A stretch of 64,000 nt of DNA from Planococcus rifietoensis (lineage in GTDB: Bacteria; Bacillota; Bacilli; Bacillales_A; Planococcaceae): contig NZ_CP013659.2 in NCBI RefSeq assembly GCF_001465795.2, positions 2,932,501 through 2,996,500 on the forward strand. Direction: 5' to 3'. Under the pieces are notes generated by a model. The model was given only the letters and a program-made list of their open reading frames with translations. It did no database searches and was not told where the DNA came from. Below, piece after piece: positions 26,240-35,222 of the stretch (position 1 is its first letter; each line of letters begins with the position of its first letter). A program made the translations under genes and the position numbers.

Positions 26240-27196
26240 ATGAAGTTATTTGAGAAACTATACTCCTTAGTCATTTTTCTGGCCGTCCTGATTGGCTTGG
26301 GGCTCGGCCAATTCGAAGCAATCCAACAAAATGCAGAGCTGCTCATTCTCCCTTTACTGATCATCATGCTTTATATCACATTTCTTCAAATCCCCCTTGA
26401 ACAGGCCAAGCAGGCTTTTAAAAATGCCAAGTTTTCCTCTATCGCCTTGATGGTTAATTTTGTTGTTACCCCTCTTGTCGCCTGGTTGCTGGCCTCTCTC
26501 TTCTTGGGAGGACAGCCCGCGTTATATATCGGCTTCATTATGTTGATGGTGACACCGTGTACGGATTGGTATTTGATTTTTACGGGGATGGCCAGGGGCA
26601 ATGTGGGCTTATCGACAGCGATGCTGCCTATTAACTTGATTCTTCAAATTCTCCTGTTGCCGTTCTACCTTCTCGTTTTTGCCGGGACAAGTGGAAGCAT
26701 TGATCTTTCCTTTTTGCTGGAAAGCGTATTGACGGTCTTGCTCCTGCCTTTATTTTTGGCTATTGTTACAAGAAAACTTGCCCAAAAGGGAAAATGGCTC
26801 AATGAACGGCATTTAGCTAAGCTTGCTTCATTGCCGATTTTGTTCCTCGCTTTGGCGATTACGGCCATGTTCGCTTCACAAGGCCGCTTGCTGCTAACAA
26901 ACCTCGACTTGTTATGGCAATTGTTGCTGCCAATCTTGACATTTTTCCTTGTGACCTTCATCTTTGGCCAACAACTCGGGCGTTACCTGGAGTTTACATA
27001 TGAAGATACCGTCAGCTTGAATATGACGACCTTGGCGAGAAACTCACCCATCGCCTTGGCTATTGCCATGACCGCTTTCCCAGACGAGCCTTTGATTGCG
27101 TTAACTTTGGTTATCGGTCCCTTGCTTGAATTGCCGATTCTGGCTGCTGTCACACAACTACTGCTGATCCTTCGAAAATTTCGGCCGCATTCTTAA
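26240..27196 (+). CDS. ACR3/SBF-family permease, putative arsenic resistance protein
   Basis: 318 residues with about ten membrane segments. IMLMVTPCTDWYLIFTGMARGN matches the conserved PCT cysteine segment of the arsenite efflux family ACR3 and the related bile acid/sodium symporter fold. TTLARNSPIALAIAMTAFP matches the second signature. The N-terminus has QIPLEQAKQAFKNAKF. No arsR or arsC adjoins it, so real substrate specificity is open. It ends at a terminator. Confidence 0.7.
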   Translation: MKLFEKLYSLVIFLAVLIGLGLGQFEAIQQNAELLILPLLIIMLYITFLQIPLEQAKQAFKNAKFSSIALMVNFVVTPLVAWLLASLFLGGQPALYIGFIMLMVTPCTDWYLIFTGMARGNVGLSTAMLPINLILQILLLPFYLLVFAGTSGSIDLSFLLESVLTVLLLPLFLAIVTRKLAQKGKWLNERHLAKLASLPILFLALAITAMFASQGRLLLTNLDLLWQLLLPILTFFLVTFIFGQQLGRYLEFTYEDTVSLNMTTLARNSPIALAIAMTAFPDEPLIALTLVIGPLLELPILAAVTQLLLILRKFRPHS

Positions 27197-27197
27197 G

Positions 27198-27237
27198 AAT
27201 CCCCACCAGTTCATAGCCAACTGATGAGGATTTTTTC
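27198..27237 (+). terminator. Terminator after the ACR3-like gene
   Basis: AATCC...AGT and ACT...GGATT arms with a T6 run, directly after the stop codon. Confidence 0.7.
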
Positions 27238-27289
27238 TATTGAACACCAAGTATTATGGATTTCTTTCATAAAATATAATATCAAAATA

Positions 27290-27308
27290 GCGCAAAAATA
27301 TTTTGCGC
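27290..27308. promoter_or_regulatory. GCGCAAAA-ATA-TTTTGCGC palindrome upstream of nhaC
   Basis: Perfect 8-bp arms with a 3-base centre, 108 bases before the antiporter ATG. Likely a regulator binding site; no regulator gene is adjacent. Confidence 0.5.
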
Positions 27309-27415
27309 AAAAATTTTAGATTTTGAAATTTTTGAAAAAATCATTTGCACCTCTTCGGAGCTCATGGCAAAATAGTTGAAAAGGCTTTCATTATCTTGCA
27401 TTGAGGAGATGAACC

Positions 27416-28885
27416 ATGAAAAATCAACAGAAAATAGAAATTCCTTTTGTTATGGCGTTAATTCCCTTCATCGTCATGATCAGCATCATGGCAATTACGA
27501 TCATCAAATTTGGCGGCAGCCCGCATATCCCATTATTGATTGGTGCGGCCATTGCCGCTTTGATTGGCTGGCGCTACGGATACAAATGGGAAATCATCGA
27601 AGAAGGCGCCTATAAAGGCATCCGCATGGCGCTTCCGGCAATTGTCATCATCATACTCGTCGGTTTGATCATCGGGGCTTGGATCGGCGGCGGGATTGTG
27701 GCCACGATGATCTATTATGGATTGAAAATCATCACCCCTTCCCTATTCCTCGTGACCATCTGCATCATCTGCGCAATCGTCACTTTGGCCATCGGCAGTT
27801 CGTGGTCGACAATGGGAACGATCGGTGTCGCGGGAATGGGCATCGGCGTGAGCATGGGGATTCCTGCCGCCATGGTAGCCGGCGCTGTCATTTCCGGTGC
27901 TTATTTTGGCGACAAAATGTCCCCGCTGTCAGACACGACCAATTTGGCGGCTGGAATTACGGAAACGCCTTTGTTCACGCATATTAAGCATATGGTGTAT
28001 ACGACGATTCCCGGCCTCATCATCGCGTTAGTCGTTTACTTTATCCTCGGCAGGCAGTTTGCCGGCACTGCGGTGGATATCGGCAACATCAACAGTATCC
28101 TTTCCGCATTGGAAAGTAATTTCGTCATTTCCCCTTGGCTATTGCTCGTGCCGCTTGCGGTCATCGTCTTGGTAGCGAAAAAAGTTCCTGCACTCCCCGC
28201 TTTGACGATCGGCGTGTTGCTCGGTTGGCTGTGCTATGTCTTTATCCAAGGCGGCAGTGTGGCGGACGCCGTCAATACGCTTCACGACGGCTTCGTGATT
28301 TCGAGCGGCAATGAAATGGTCGATAATTTGTTCAATCGCGGCGGCATCGAGTCGATGATGTACACGGTGTCCTTGACGATTGTCGCGATGATCTTCGGCG
28401 GCATCATGGAACAAGTGGGGATGCTGCAAGCGATCGTCAACCAAATTCTCAAGGTCGCGAAATCAGCAGGCAGTTTGATCGCGGCGACAATCGTTTCTGC
28501 CTTTTTCACGAATGCGACCGCTTCTGAACAATACATATCGATTCTTCTCCCGGGAAGAATGTACGCCAAAGCGTATCGGGACAAAAAACTGCATTCGAAA
28601 AACTTATCACGGGCATTGGAAGACGGCGGCACCGTCACGTCTCCATTGATTCCTTGGAATACATGCGGCGTGTTTATCGTGGCGACTCTCGGCGTCACCA
28701 CCTTCGCCTACGCGCCATACGCGATCCTGAACTATACCGTTCCGATCATCTCCATCTTCATGGCATTCTTTGGGCTGAAAGTCGAATTCTTGACCGAGCA
28801 GGAATTAAAAGCACTGGAAGAAAAAGAAGCACGGCAATCAGCAAAACCCGGCGACAGCGACACTTCAGATTCTGTCCTGACCTAA
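27416..28885 (+). CDS. nhaC: NhaC-family Na+/H+ antiporter
   Basis: 489 residues from ATG 27416 behind GAGGAG. About eleven membrane segments. Signature stretches of the NhaC family are present: SSWSTMGTIGVAGMGIGVSM, ISGAYFGDKMSPLSDTTNLA, TNATASEQYISILLPGRM and LEDGGTVTSPLIPWNTCG. It exchanges cytoplasmic Na+ for H+ at the membrane, supporting pH and salt tolerance. The C-terminal 30 residues are charged. It is followed by a strong terminator. Confidence 0.92.
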   Translation: MKNQQKIEIPFVMALIPFIVMISIMAITIIKFGGSPHIPLLIGAAIAALIGWRYGYKWEIIEEGAYKGIRMALPAIVIIILVGLIIGAWIGGGIVATMIYYGLKIITPSLFLVTICIICAIVTLAIGSSWSTMGTIGVAGMGIGVSMGIPAAMVAGAVISGAYFGDKMSPLSDTTNLAAGITETPLFTHIKHMVYTTIPGLIIALVVYFILGRQFAGTAVDIGNINSILSALESNFVISPWLLLVPLAVIVLVAKKVPALPALTIGVLLGWLCYVFIQGGSVADAVNTLHDGFVISSGNEMVDNLFNRGGIESMMYTVSLTIVAMIFGGIMEQVGMLQAIVNQILKVAKSAGSLIAATIVSAFFTNATASEQYISILLPGRMYAKAYRDKKLHSKNLSRALEDGGTVTSPLIPWNTCGVFIVATLGVTTFAYAPYAILNYTVPIISIFMAFFGLKVEFLTEQELKALEEKEARQSAKPGDSDTSDSVLT

Positions 28886-28893
28886 CTCAGAAA

Positions 28894-28926
28894 ACATCAA
28901 GCTAATCAAAGCTTGATGTTTTTTTA
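28894..28926 (+). terminator. Terminator after nhaC
   Basis: ACATCAAGCT, AATCAA loop, AGCTTGATGT, then T7. A nearly identical terminator follows the kinase gene at about 31220. Confidence 0.88.
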
Positions 28927-29114
28927 GATTGCCGGGAATCCATTCCCTATTCGAAAGGAAATTTTTTTATACAAACATTTAGTAACAAATAAAAGGATTG
29001 TAACTACACAGATATAGTAATATTGTAGACAGATATACAAAGTGATTCGGAAAGAAATGTTAAAGGCACTTGCAGATAGGCCCAACGATCAGTTGGCGAG
29101 AATGGAGACATACT

Positions 29115-31193
29115 ATGGTGAATGATCAATCGCGGTATTCGAGGCTTGCGAACATCACACGCATTGTAAATACGAAGCTGGATTTGCATGAAGTTCTGCA
29201 GCAGGTCACGACGGCTATTTCCGAGGAAATTGTCCGATGTGATTCTGTCGGCATCTTTTTGCCAGAAGGCGATGGCACGTATCGCGGCTTTGCGGGAAAG
29301 CCGGAGATGATGAGTGGCATGACGCTGCAATCGCAAATTATCGACCCAAACACAGACAACCTGGCAGCGGAACTGATAGCGACACAAAAAACCATCTATA
29401 TAGCGGATACCTCCACAGATAACCGGCCGGACTTGAAGCCAGTCGGCGCCTTCCAAATCAATTCCTTATTGGCGCTGCCGATTTCCTATGAAACGGACTT
29501 TATGGGGATGGTGTTCTTGTTCAATTACGGCACACCGATGAACCTGACACAATCAGAGATTGAAAGTGTCGAAGCTTATGTAAATATGGCAGCGGTCGCC
29601 ATTCAAAACGCGAAGAGCTTCAATCAAAAAGAGAAACTATTAAGGGAAAAGCAATTATTGCTCGATCTTACACGTGAACTGTCTTTCTGTTCGACGATCC
29701 AAGAAAGCCTGAACGTGTGCTTCGCCTATTTGAAACGGGCGTTTGGCGACGGAGATTTTGCCGCACACATCATAAAGCCGCCAAGCATGAAAGGCGGCAC
29801 GCCGACCCAATTTCAGGCAGCCAATGATATGACCGAACAGCACTGGCAGAAACACCTCGCCGAAATGGGGCTAAACGCCATTTATGCAGAACTGCTCGCA
29901 CGCGCTGTATTGCAAAAAGAAGTCATCCGCGCAAACTTGGGTGCTCAACACGAGTTACTGCTGCTCCCAATGATTTCCATGGGGAAAGTCCACGGGATCG
30001 TATCAGCGGTATGCCGGTGCGAAGCCGCAGAAGACGCAGTGGATTTGCAAATCCCTTTCGCCCAGTCCGTTATCGAAGCCACCGCTCCGGTTTTTTCGAA
30101 TTTATTGTATATGGACCAATTGGAAGGAATGGTGGAAGAGCGGACGGGTGCATTGTATGCCGCAAACAAGCGGGTCAATAGCGTCATTGAAAGCATTACG
30201 GATGGCTTTTTTGTGCTCAACAAAGACTGGGAATACACCTACATCAACCAGCACCTTTTCTTACCAAAAGGCAAGACAGCGGACGAGGTGCTCGGCAAAA
30301 ACATTTGGGACGTCTTTCCCGAAACTATTGATACACTCACCTATAACGAGTTCCATCGCGCCATGATCGACCGGGTGACGGTTCGCTTTGAGTCGCAATC
30401 CGATGCGGAAGACTTTTGGTTCGAAATGACCGCTTATCCGTTTGATGACGGCATTTGCTGCGTGCTGAAAAACATCAAGGAAAAGAAGCAATACGAGAAA
30501 GAACTGAAACGGCTCGCCAACTTGGATTTGATTGGCCAGATGGCTGCGGGAATCAGCCACGAGATCCGCAATCCGATGACGACGGTTCGCGGTTTTCTGC
30601 AGTTGATGTTAATGAATGAACAATTAGAGCCGCATGCTGCTCATTTCAACTTGATGATCGGTGAGTTGGACCGTGCGAATGCCATCATCACTGAATTTCT
30701 ATCCGTCGGCAATACAAGAACTTCGGACATGAAAATGATGAGCTTAAATACCATCCTTGATGATATTTCCCCATTGATTAAAATCGATACAGCCAACCAA
30801 AACAAACAAATCCATATTTACACCCAGGAAGTGCCGGAACTATTATTGAATCATAATGAAATCCGGCAATTAATCATTAATTTATACCGCAACGGACTGG
30901 AAGCGATGGATGAAGGGCAGACATTGACCATCGGCACCTATCCGGAAAACGACAATTCCGTGGTGCTCGCAGTGCAGGATCAAGGCAGCGGCATCGATCC
31001 CGCCATCATCGACAAAATCGGCACGCCTTTCTACACGACAAAAGATGAAGGCACAGGCCTCGGCCTCGGTATCTGTTACGCCGTGGCGGCACGCCATAAC
31101 GCAACGATCACCATCGAAACAGGACCCGAAGGCACCATTTTCTTCACGAAGTTTCCGGTTGAACCTGAGCCAAATGGAGAGCCTGATAAATAA
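29115..31193 (+). CDS. GAF-GAF-PAS sensor histidine kinase (sporulation-kinase-like)
   Basis: 692 residues from ATG 29115 (MVNDQSRYSR), with ATGGAGACA before it. A soluble kinase: GAF 1 about 20-165 (LDLHEVLQQVTTAISEEI, IYIADTSTDNRPD), a second GAF-like region about 185-335, PAS about 345-455 (VINSV then ITDGFFVLNKDWEYTYINQ), HisKA with AAGISHEIRNPMTTVRGF (His482), and an ATPase with NLYRNGLEAM, DQGSGID and GTGLGLGI. The phospho-acceptor block is of the KinA/KinE type that feeds the sporulation relay in Bacillus. No response regulator is adjacent, consistent with an orphan kinase. Confidence 0.85.
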   Translation: MVNDQSRYSRLANITRIVNTKLDLHEVLQQVTTAISEEIVRCDSVGIFLPEGDGTYRGFAGKPEMMSGMTLQSQIIDPNTDNLAAELIATQKTIYIADTSTDNRPDLKPVGAFQINSLLALPISYETDFMGMVFLFNYGTPMNLTQSEIESVEAYVNMAAVAIQNAKSFNQKEKLLREKQLLLDLTRELSFCSTIQESLNVCFAYLKRAFGDGDFAAHIIKPPSMKGGTPTQFQAANDMTEQHWQKHLAEMGLNAIYAELLARAVLQKEVIRANLGAQHELLLLPMISMGKVHGIVSAVCRCEAAEDAVDLQIPFAQSVIEATAPVFSNLLYMDQLEGMVEERTGALYAANKRVNSVIESITDGFFVLNKDWEYTYINQHLFLPKGKTADEVLGKNIWDVFPETIDTLTYNEFHRAMIDRVTVRFESQSDAEDFWFEMTAYPFDDGICCVLKNIKEKKQYEKELKRLANLDLIGQMAAGISHEIRNPMTTVRGFLQLMLMNEQLEPHAAHFNLMIGELDRANAIITEFLSVGNTRTSDMKMMSLNTILDDISPLIKIDTANQNKQIHIYTQEVPELLLNHNEIRQLIINLYRNGLEAMDEGQTLTIGTYPENDNSVVLAVQDQGSGIDPAIIDKIGTPFYTTKDEGTGLGLGICYAVAARHNATITIETGPEGTIFFTKFPVEPEPNGEPDK

Positions 31194-31216
31194 AATTTCA
31201 GTTTCCCGACAAGCAG

Positions 31217-31254
31217 AAAAAACATCAAGCCAATTAAAGCTTGATGTTTTTTCT
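31217..31254 (+). terminator. Terminator after the sensor kinase
   Basis: AACATCAAGC and GCTTGATGTT arms with T6; closely similar in sequence to the terminator after nhaC. Confidence 0.85.
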
Positions 31255-31266
31255 ATTTATAGAGCT

Positions 31267-32148
31267 CTAGTTGTGTAAATGAATTCGAAGTTGCTGCAAA
31301 AACAAATTCGCTGCACTGGAGAAAACCTGGTGCTTTTTCCAAATAATATTTAAGTTCGCTTCTAGTCTCGGGCGCAATGGAATAAAACACAGTTTGCTGT
31401 CTTCGCCAGTATTCACTAACTTATCCAGACACAATGCATAGCCAATGTTTTCTTCCACCATCAATGCCGCGTTGTAGATCAAATTGTAAGTTCCCACCAC
31501 ACGAAGATCCTCAATGTTTTTCCCGAACCAGCCGGACATTTCATTGCTGACCGCCGTTTGGCGAGAAATCAGCAAAGGCTTATCGATCAAATCTTCAGGC
31601 TGGATAAACGGCCGTTGTGCGAGCGGGCTGTCTTTTCGCATTAATACGCCCCAACGGTCAGTCGCTGGCAGTTTTATATAATCGTATCTCTGCTTGTCCA
31701 TCGGTTCGATGACAATACCAAAGTCCAGCAAGCCATTTTCCAGTTTGTCGGTGATGTCGTCCGCGTTGCCGCTGTAAAGATGGAAACGGATGCCCGAGTG
31801 GTTTTCGAGCAGCTCCTTGCATGCTGTCGCAATGAATCGCATCGCTTCGGTTTCACCGCCGCCAATATAAACTTCCCCGCCAATCTCTTGCTTCGTTCCT
31901 TTTAAATTGGCTTCGGTTTTTTCGGTCAGTTCCACGATTTCCTTTGCTTTATTGAACAGGAACAGCCCTTCTTCCGTTAAGGTGATTTTCCGGTTTCCCC
32001 GCTCAAATAAAGTCGTTCCGAGTTCCGCTTCCAGCTCTTTCAATTGCCGGGATAATGTCGGTTGAGACAAATGCAGCTGTTTGGCCGCAGCCGATATATT
32101 TTGTTCTTTCGCTACCGCAATAAAGTAGCGCAATACGCGAAGTTCCAT
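31267..32148 (-). CDS. LysR-family transcriptional regulator
   Basis: 293 residues. The N-terminal LysR helix-turn-helix is textbook: MELRVLRYFIAVAKEQNISA, KQLHLSQPTLSRQLKELEAE, LFERGNRKITLTEEG. The C-terminal substrate-binding domain (about 90-290) has IRFHLYSGNADDITDKLENG and LLDFGIVIEP. It is divergent from an SDR gene with a 123-base gap, the classic arrangement for LysR control of the neighbour. Confidence 0.9.
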   Translation of the reverse strand: MELRVLRYFIAVAKEQNISAAAKQLHLSQPTLSRQLKELEAELGTTLFERGNRKITLTEEGLFLFNKAKEIVELTEKTEANLKGTKQEIGGEVYIGGGETEAMRFIATACKELLENHSGIRFHLYSGNADDITDKLENGLLDFGIVIEPMDKQRYDYIKLPATDRWGVLMRKDSPLAQRPFIQPEDLIDKPLLISRQTAVSNEMSGWFGKNIEDLRVVGTYNLIYNAALMVEENIGYALCLDKLVNTGEDSKLCFIPLRPRLEANLNIIWKKHQVFSSAANLFLQQLRIHLHN

Positions 32149-32271
32149 AATAGCCTCCTTTTCTTATGCTCAAAAAGCATAATAGATTATTTGATATAGG
32201 TATTGGATATCTGAATCCTATCATTTTATGATGGGAACGAATAGATAATTATTTTGAAGGAGGAATTCCAC

Positions 32272-33006
32272 ATGGCAATTGAAGGAAAAGTCATCATCAT
32301 TATGGGAGCATCCAGCGGCATTGGAGAAGCAACAGCCAGAATTTTAGCCGAAAAAGGCGCCAAGTTGGTATTGGCAGCGCGCAGAGAAGATCGCTTGAAA
32401 GAGATCAAGGAATCACTGCCGGAAGCACACATTGTCTACAGAAAAGCTGATGTGGCAAATCATGAAGAAGTGCAGCAAGTCATCGATTTGGCGATTGCCG
32501 AATACGGCCAATTGGATGTGCTGTTCAATAACGCCGGGATTATGCCGACCGCCCCGTTAGCTGAAACAAGACGCGACGAATGGAAAAACATGCTGGATAT
32601 CAATGTCATGGGGGTGCTGAATGGCATTGCAGCCGCGTTGCCGAAAATGGTCGAACAAAAATCCGGCCACATCATCTCCACCGATTCTGTGGCAGGGCAT
32701 GTGGTCTATCCGCATTCAGCCGTTTACTGCGGAACCAAATTTGCTGTGCGGGCCATTATGGAAGGCTTGAGACAAGAGCAGCGTGAAAACAACATCAAAT
32801 CCACGATTATCTCACCGGGCGCTGTCCTGACTGAATTATATACAACGATCAATGACAAAGAAGCATCGGTCGCTCTTCACCAAGCCCAATCAGAGTGGGG
32901 ACTCGCCGCAGAAGACATTGCCCAAGCAGTCGCGTATGTCATCGATACACCGGATCGCGTGTCGGTCAGCGATATGATCATTCGCCCGACAGCTCAAGAG
33001 GTATAA
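32272..33006 (+). CDS. Short-chain dehydrogenase/reductase (LysR-linked)
   Basis: 244 residues from ATG 32272 behind GAAGGAGGAATTCCAC; an in-frame TTG 18 bases earlier lacks a site. [20 protein letters not shown] nucleotide loop, [29 protein letters not shown] with YCGTK (YxxxK) and [10 protein letters not shown]. This is a classical SDR of the YdfG/clavulanate-dehydrogenase-like group. Substrate unknown. It is followed after 31 bases by an acetyltransferase. Confidence 0.85.
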   Translation: MAIEGKVIIIMGASSGIGEATARILAEKGAKLVLAARREDRLKEIKESLPEAHIVYRKADVANHEEVQQVIDLAIAEYGQLDVLFNNAGIMPTAPLAETRRDEWKNMLDINVMGVLNGIAAALPKMVEQKSGHIISTDSVAGHVVYPHSAVYCGTKFAVRAIMEGLRQEQRENNIKSTIISPGAVLTELYTTINDKEASVALHQAQSEWGLAAEDIAQAVAYVIDTPDRVSVSDMIIRPTAQEV

Positions 33007-33037
33007 AGAAAATAGGACCAGGAAAGGCGGTTTTCAG

Positions 33038-33610
33038 ATGGAGATGCAAGAGTTTATCGCTTTTTGCAAAGCAGGCAACCCCATCTCAAGTACAGATAAA
33101 GAATTGCACAGCCTTTTGGTGCAAAGCAGTTTTCAAGCCCAGAAGATCATGGTGGAGTTGAACTCAACTTTTAACACGCAAAAAGAAATCGTCGCACTGT
33201 TCTCTGAACTGACAGGCGCAACAGTCGACGCCTCGTTTTTATGTTTGCCTCCCTTCTACACGGACTTCGGCAAGAACATAAGCATCGGTAAAAATGTGTT
33301 CATCAATACCGGTTGTTCTTTCCAGGACCGGGGCGGCATCACCATCGGCAATGGCTCATTGATCGGCATGAATGTCTCGATCGCTACCTTGAATCATGGC
33401 TTGCCTTTGGAAACAAGGGGCACCACCACACCCTTTCCTGTAGTTATCGGCGAAAACGTATGGATTGGCTCAAACGCCACCATCCTTCCCGGTGTGACAA
33501 TTGGGGACAACGCCGTTGTGGCGGCAGGGGCTGTCGTTTCAAAAGACGTCCCTTCAAACACAGTGGTGGCAGGAGTCCCGGCAAAGGCCATAAAGAAAAT
33601 TACGGAATAG
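33038..33610 (+). CDS. Hexapeptide-repeat sugar O-acetyltransferase (maltose/galactoside type)
   Basis: 190 residues. An N-terminal helical part is followed by left-handed beta-helix repeats: [40 protein letters not shown] (catalytic His in LNHG), [40 protein letters not shown] and [13 protein letters not shown]. These are the LacA/Maa family features; it transfers acetyl from acetyl-CoA to a sugar hydroxyl. Co-directional with the SDR and probably in the same LysR-controlled unit. Confidence 0.88.
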   Translation: MEMQEFIAFCKAGNPISSTDKELHSLLVQSSFQAQKIMVELNSTFNTQKEIVALFSELTGATVDASFLCLPPFYTDFGKNISIGKNVFINTGCSFQDRGGITIGNGSLIGMNVSIATLNHGLPLETRGTTTPFPVVIGENVWIGSNATILPGVTIGDNAVVAAGAVVSKDVPSNTVVAGVPAKAIKKITE

Positions 33611-33645
33611 CTGCGAATCATTTGTTCCCTAATTGGATGAGTGAT

Positions 33646-33684
33646 AAAAAGAACGCATCGAGTCTAGGACTTGATGCGTTCTTC
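33646..33684. terminator. Bidirectional terminator
   Basis: AAGAACGCATC and GATGCGTTCTT arms; between the acetyltransferase and the convergent lipoprotein gene. Confidence 0.8.
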
Positions 33685-33699
33685 AACTATATAAGCCTT

Positions 33700-34224
33700 T
33701 TATTCATCATTTCCGGCGAAATTAAGGACAACCGTAACATTCCCCTCTCCGACCGCTTGAGTAAACTTTTCCACATTTTCGATATATCCGAGACGCGTGT
33801 ATTGATGGGAAGTTGAAAGCTTGTCATAAAAAAATACCAGGCAATCGTCTCCGTAAAGCATGATGTCTCCCGCATTAATATGCTCTGGGCTCTCAGAATT
33901 TGTTGGGAGCCTTTCTGAAAGATAAAAGAATTTTTCATTTCCATGAAGATCTTCCATGTCTATGGTTAACGGAAGCAATTCAAGCAATGCTTCGGTTGTC
34001 TCGCTTTCGTAAAGTTGTGCTGAGAATACTTCGTTCCCTATTTGCAATTCTAAAGCAAGTAGATTTGCCATCTGCGCTTCCTCCCTTTTCTGGTTATTGT
34101 CATGACTTGATTGTTCTTCAGCATTTGGCTCTTCTATTTCATCTGTTACGCTCTCATCACAAGCACTTAAGCCAAGAGCCATGACGATGATGCCTAATGA
34201 CAAAGCTAATTTCTTCATTTTCAT
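33700..34224 (-). CDS. Lipoprotein with cyclophilin-like fold
   Basis: 174 residues from ATG 34224 (AGGAAGGGGAA before it). A lipoprotein signal ends ALGLSACDES (lipobox LSAC, Cys22), then an acidic linker to about 50. The domain ALELQIGNEVFSAQLYESET, ALLELLPLTIDMEDLHGNEK, INAGDIMLYGDDCLVFFYDK and RLGYIENVEKF is the cyclophilin-like family (small beta-barrel related to cyclophilin, no known isomerase activity). Anchored outside the membrane. Single-gene unit. Confidence 0.75.
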   Translation of the reverse strand: MKMKKLALSLGIIVMALGLSACDESVTDEIEEPNAEEQSSHDNNQKREEAQMANLLALELQIGNEVFSAQLYESETTEALLELLPLTIDMEDLHGNEKFFYLSERLPTNSESPEHINAGDIMLYGDDCLVFFYDKLSTSHQYTRLGYIENVEKFTQAVGEGNVTVVLNFAGNDE

Positions 34225-34412
34225 TTCCCCTTCCTGTTGAGACTATGGAGAAATTTACTGAATCTAAATTAAGTAGGCTGATTTACTTGTGTTAAATGGA
34301 TATTTTATATTTTCAATATCATCATAAAGCGCTGGAATTCAAATGACCAATGCCTATATCAAATAGTCCGATATGTGTTTTGGGCATACAACTTCAAAAA
34401 TGTTTTCAATGT

Positions 34413-34444
34413 AAAAACCGGACTCCTTAGAGGAAGTCCGGTTT
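34413..34444 (-). terminator. Terminator of the sortase gene
   Basis: AAACCGGACTCC and GGAAGTCCGGTTT arms, with a T-run on the minus strand, 46 bases past the sortase stop. Confidence 0.75.
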
Positions 34445-34489
34445 CGGGTTTGATAATGAATCGAATATGTCGAAAGGAAATGTCTTTGT

Positions 34490-35140
34490 TTATTGTATTT
34501 CTTGGACCTCTACAAGACTCCCTTGAATGATGTAACGGTCTGGAGCATAGCCAATATAATCAAACGGATAACAAGTGGTCAATGTTAATGTGGCTTCATC
34601 TTTATCCACAATCACCGTTCGATCCTCAGCATCGGTTATCCATATTTTCTCGATTGCATATTCATAGCGCTGTCCTTTGTACTCCAGAAAGACAGAATCG
34701 CCTTTTTCCATCTCTTCCAAACCTGTGAACACTGTATCGCGGTGGCCGCTCAGAACCGTGTGCCGCTGTTGATCGGGTGTTGTGGTCCATTCACTCACAT
34801 ACATGCCAACTCCTTGGTCGAGCGTTGCTTCATCCGCTCCCCAATAAGTGGAATAGCCCGTTTCAATGGAAGGAATCACTAACCGGCCGACTTCTTCTCC
34901 TGGCTCATAGTCATTCATGTCATTGCTCATTATAGGTGTTGGTTCTTGAACCGGTTCAAGGGAGCGTTCGGAAGCCGGTTCAGGGGTTGATGTCATAGGG
35001 TTTGACGCTGCATTATTCCATCCTTCGATTTCTTCCAGTGACACGGTTTCAGCTGCCTGCGCACTTTGCCACCATTGGAAGCCAAAATAACCTGTCATTG
35101 AAAGGCCAGCGATCATAATGATCGTATACACTTTATTCAT
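34490..35140 (-). CDS. Class D sortase
   Basis: 216 residues from ATG 35140, with GGAGGTG 12 bases before it; a GTG 15 bases upstream is the alternative. One N-terminal membrane anchor (YTIIMIAGLSMTGYFGFQWW), a Pro/Ser/Glu-rich linker, then the sortase barrel. Catalytic His in VLSGHRDTVF, Cys in LTLTTCYPF, and Arg in APDRYIIQG are all present. Class D enzymes join surface proteins to the wall and often use LPNTA-like motifs. The next gene upstream, on the same strand, encodes a protein ending in LPDTA, an obvious substrate. Confidence 0.9.
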   Translation of the reverse strand: MNKVYTIIMIAGLSMTGYFGFQWWQSAQAAETVSLEEIEGWNNAASNPMTSTPEPASERSLEPVQEPTPIMSNDMNDYEPGEEVGRLVIPSIETGYSTYWGADEATLDQGVGMYVSEWTTTPDQQRHTVLSGHRDTVFTGLEEMEKGDSVFLEYKGQRYEYAIEKIWITDAEDRTVIVDKDEATLTLTTCYPFDYIGYAPDRYIIQGSLVEVQEIQ

Positions 35141-35187
35141 GAAACCGGCTTGCACCTCCCTCTTTATTGAAATAAATCATTACAGAA

Positions 35188-35220
35188 CAAAAAACCGCAT
35201 ACAGAGCTGCGGTTTTTGTT
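35188..35220 (-). terminator. Terminator between surface protein and sortase genes
   Basis: AAAACCGCA and TGCGGTTTT arms with T-rich flanks. The substrate gene and the sortase are therefore partly separate transcripts or attenuated. Confidence 0.75.
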
Positions 35221-35222
35221 TT

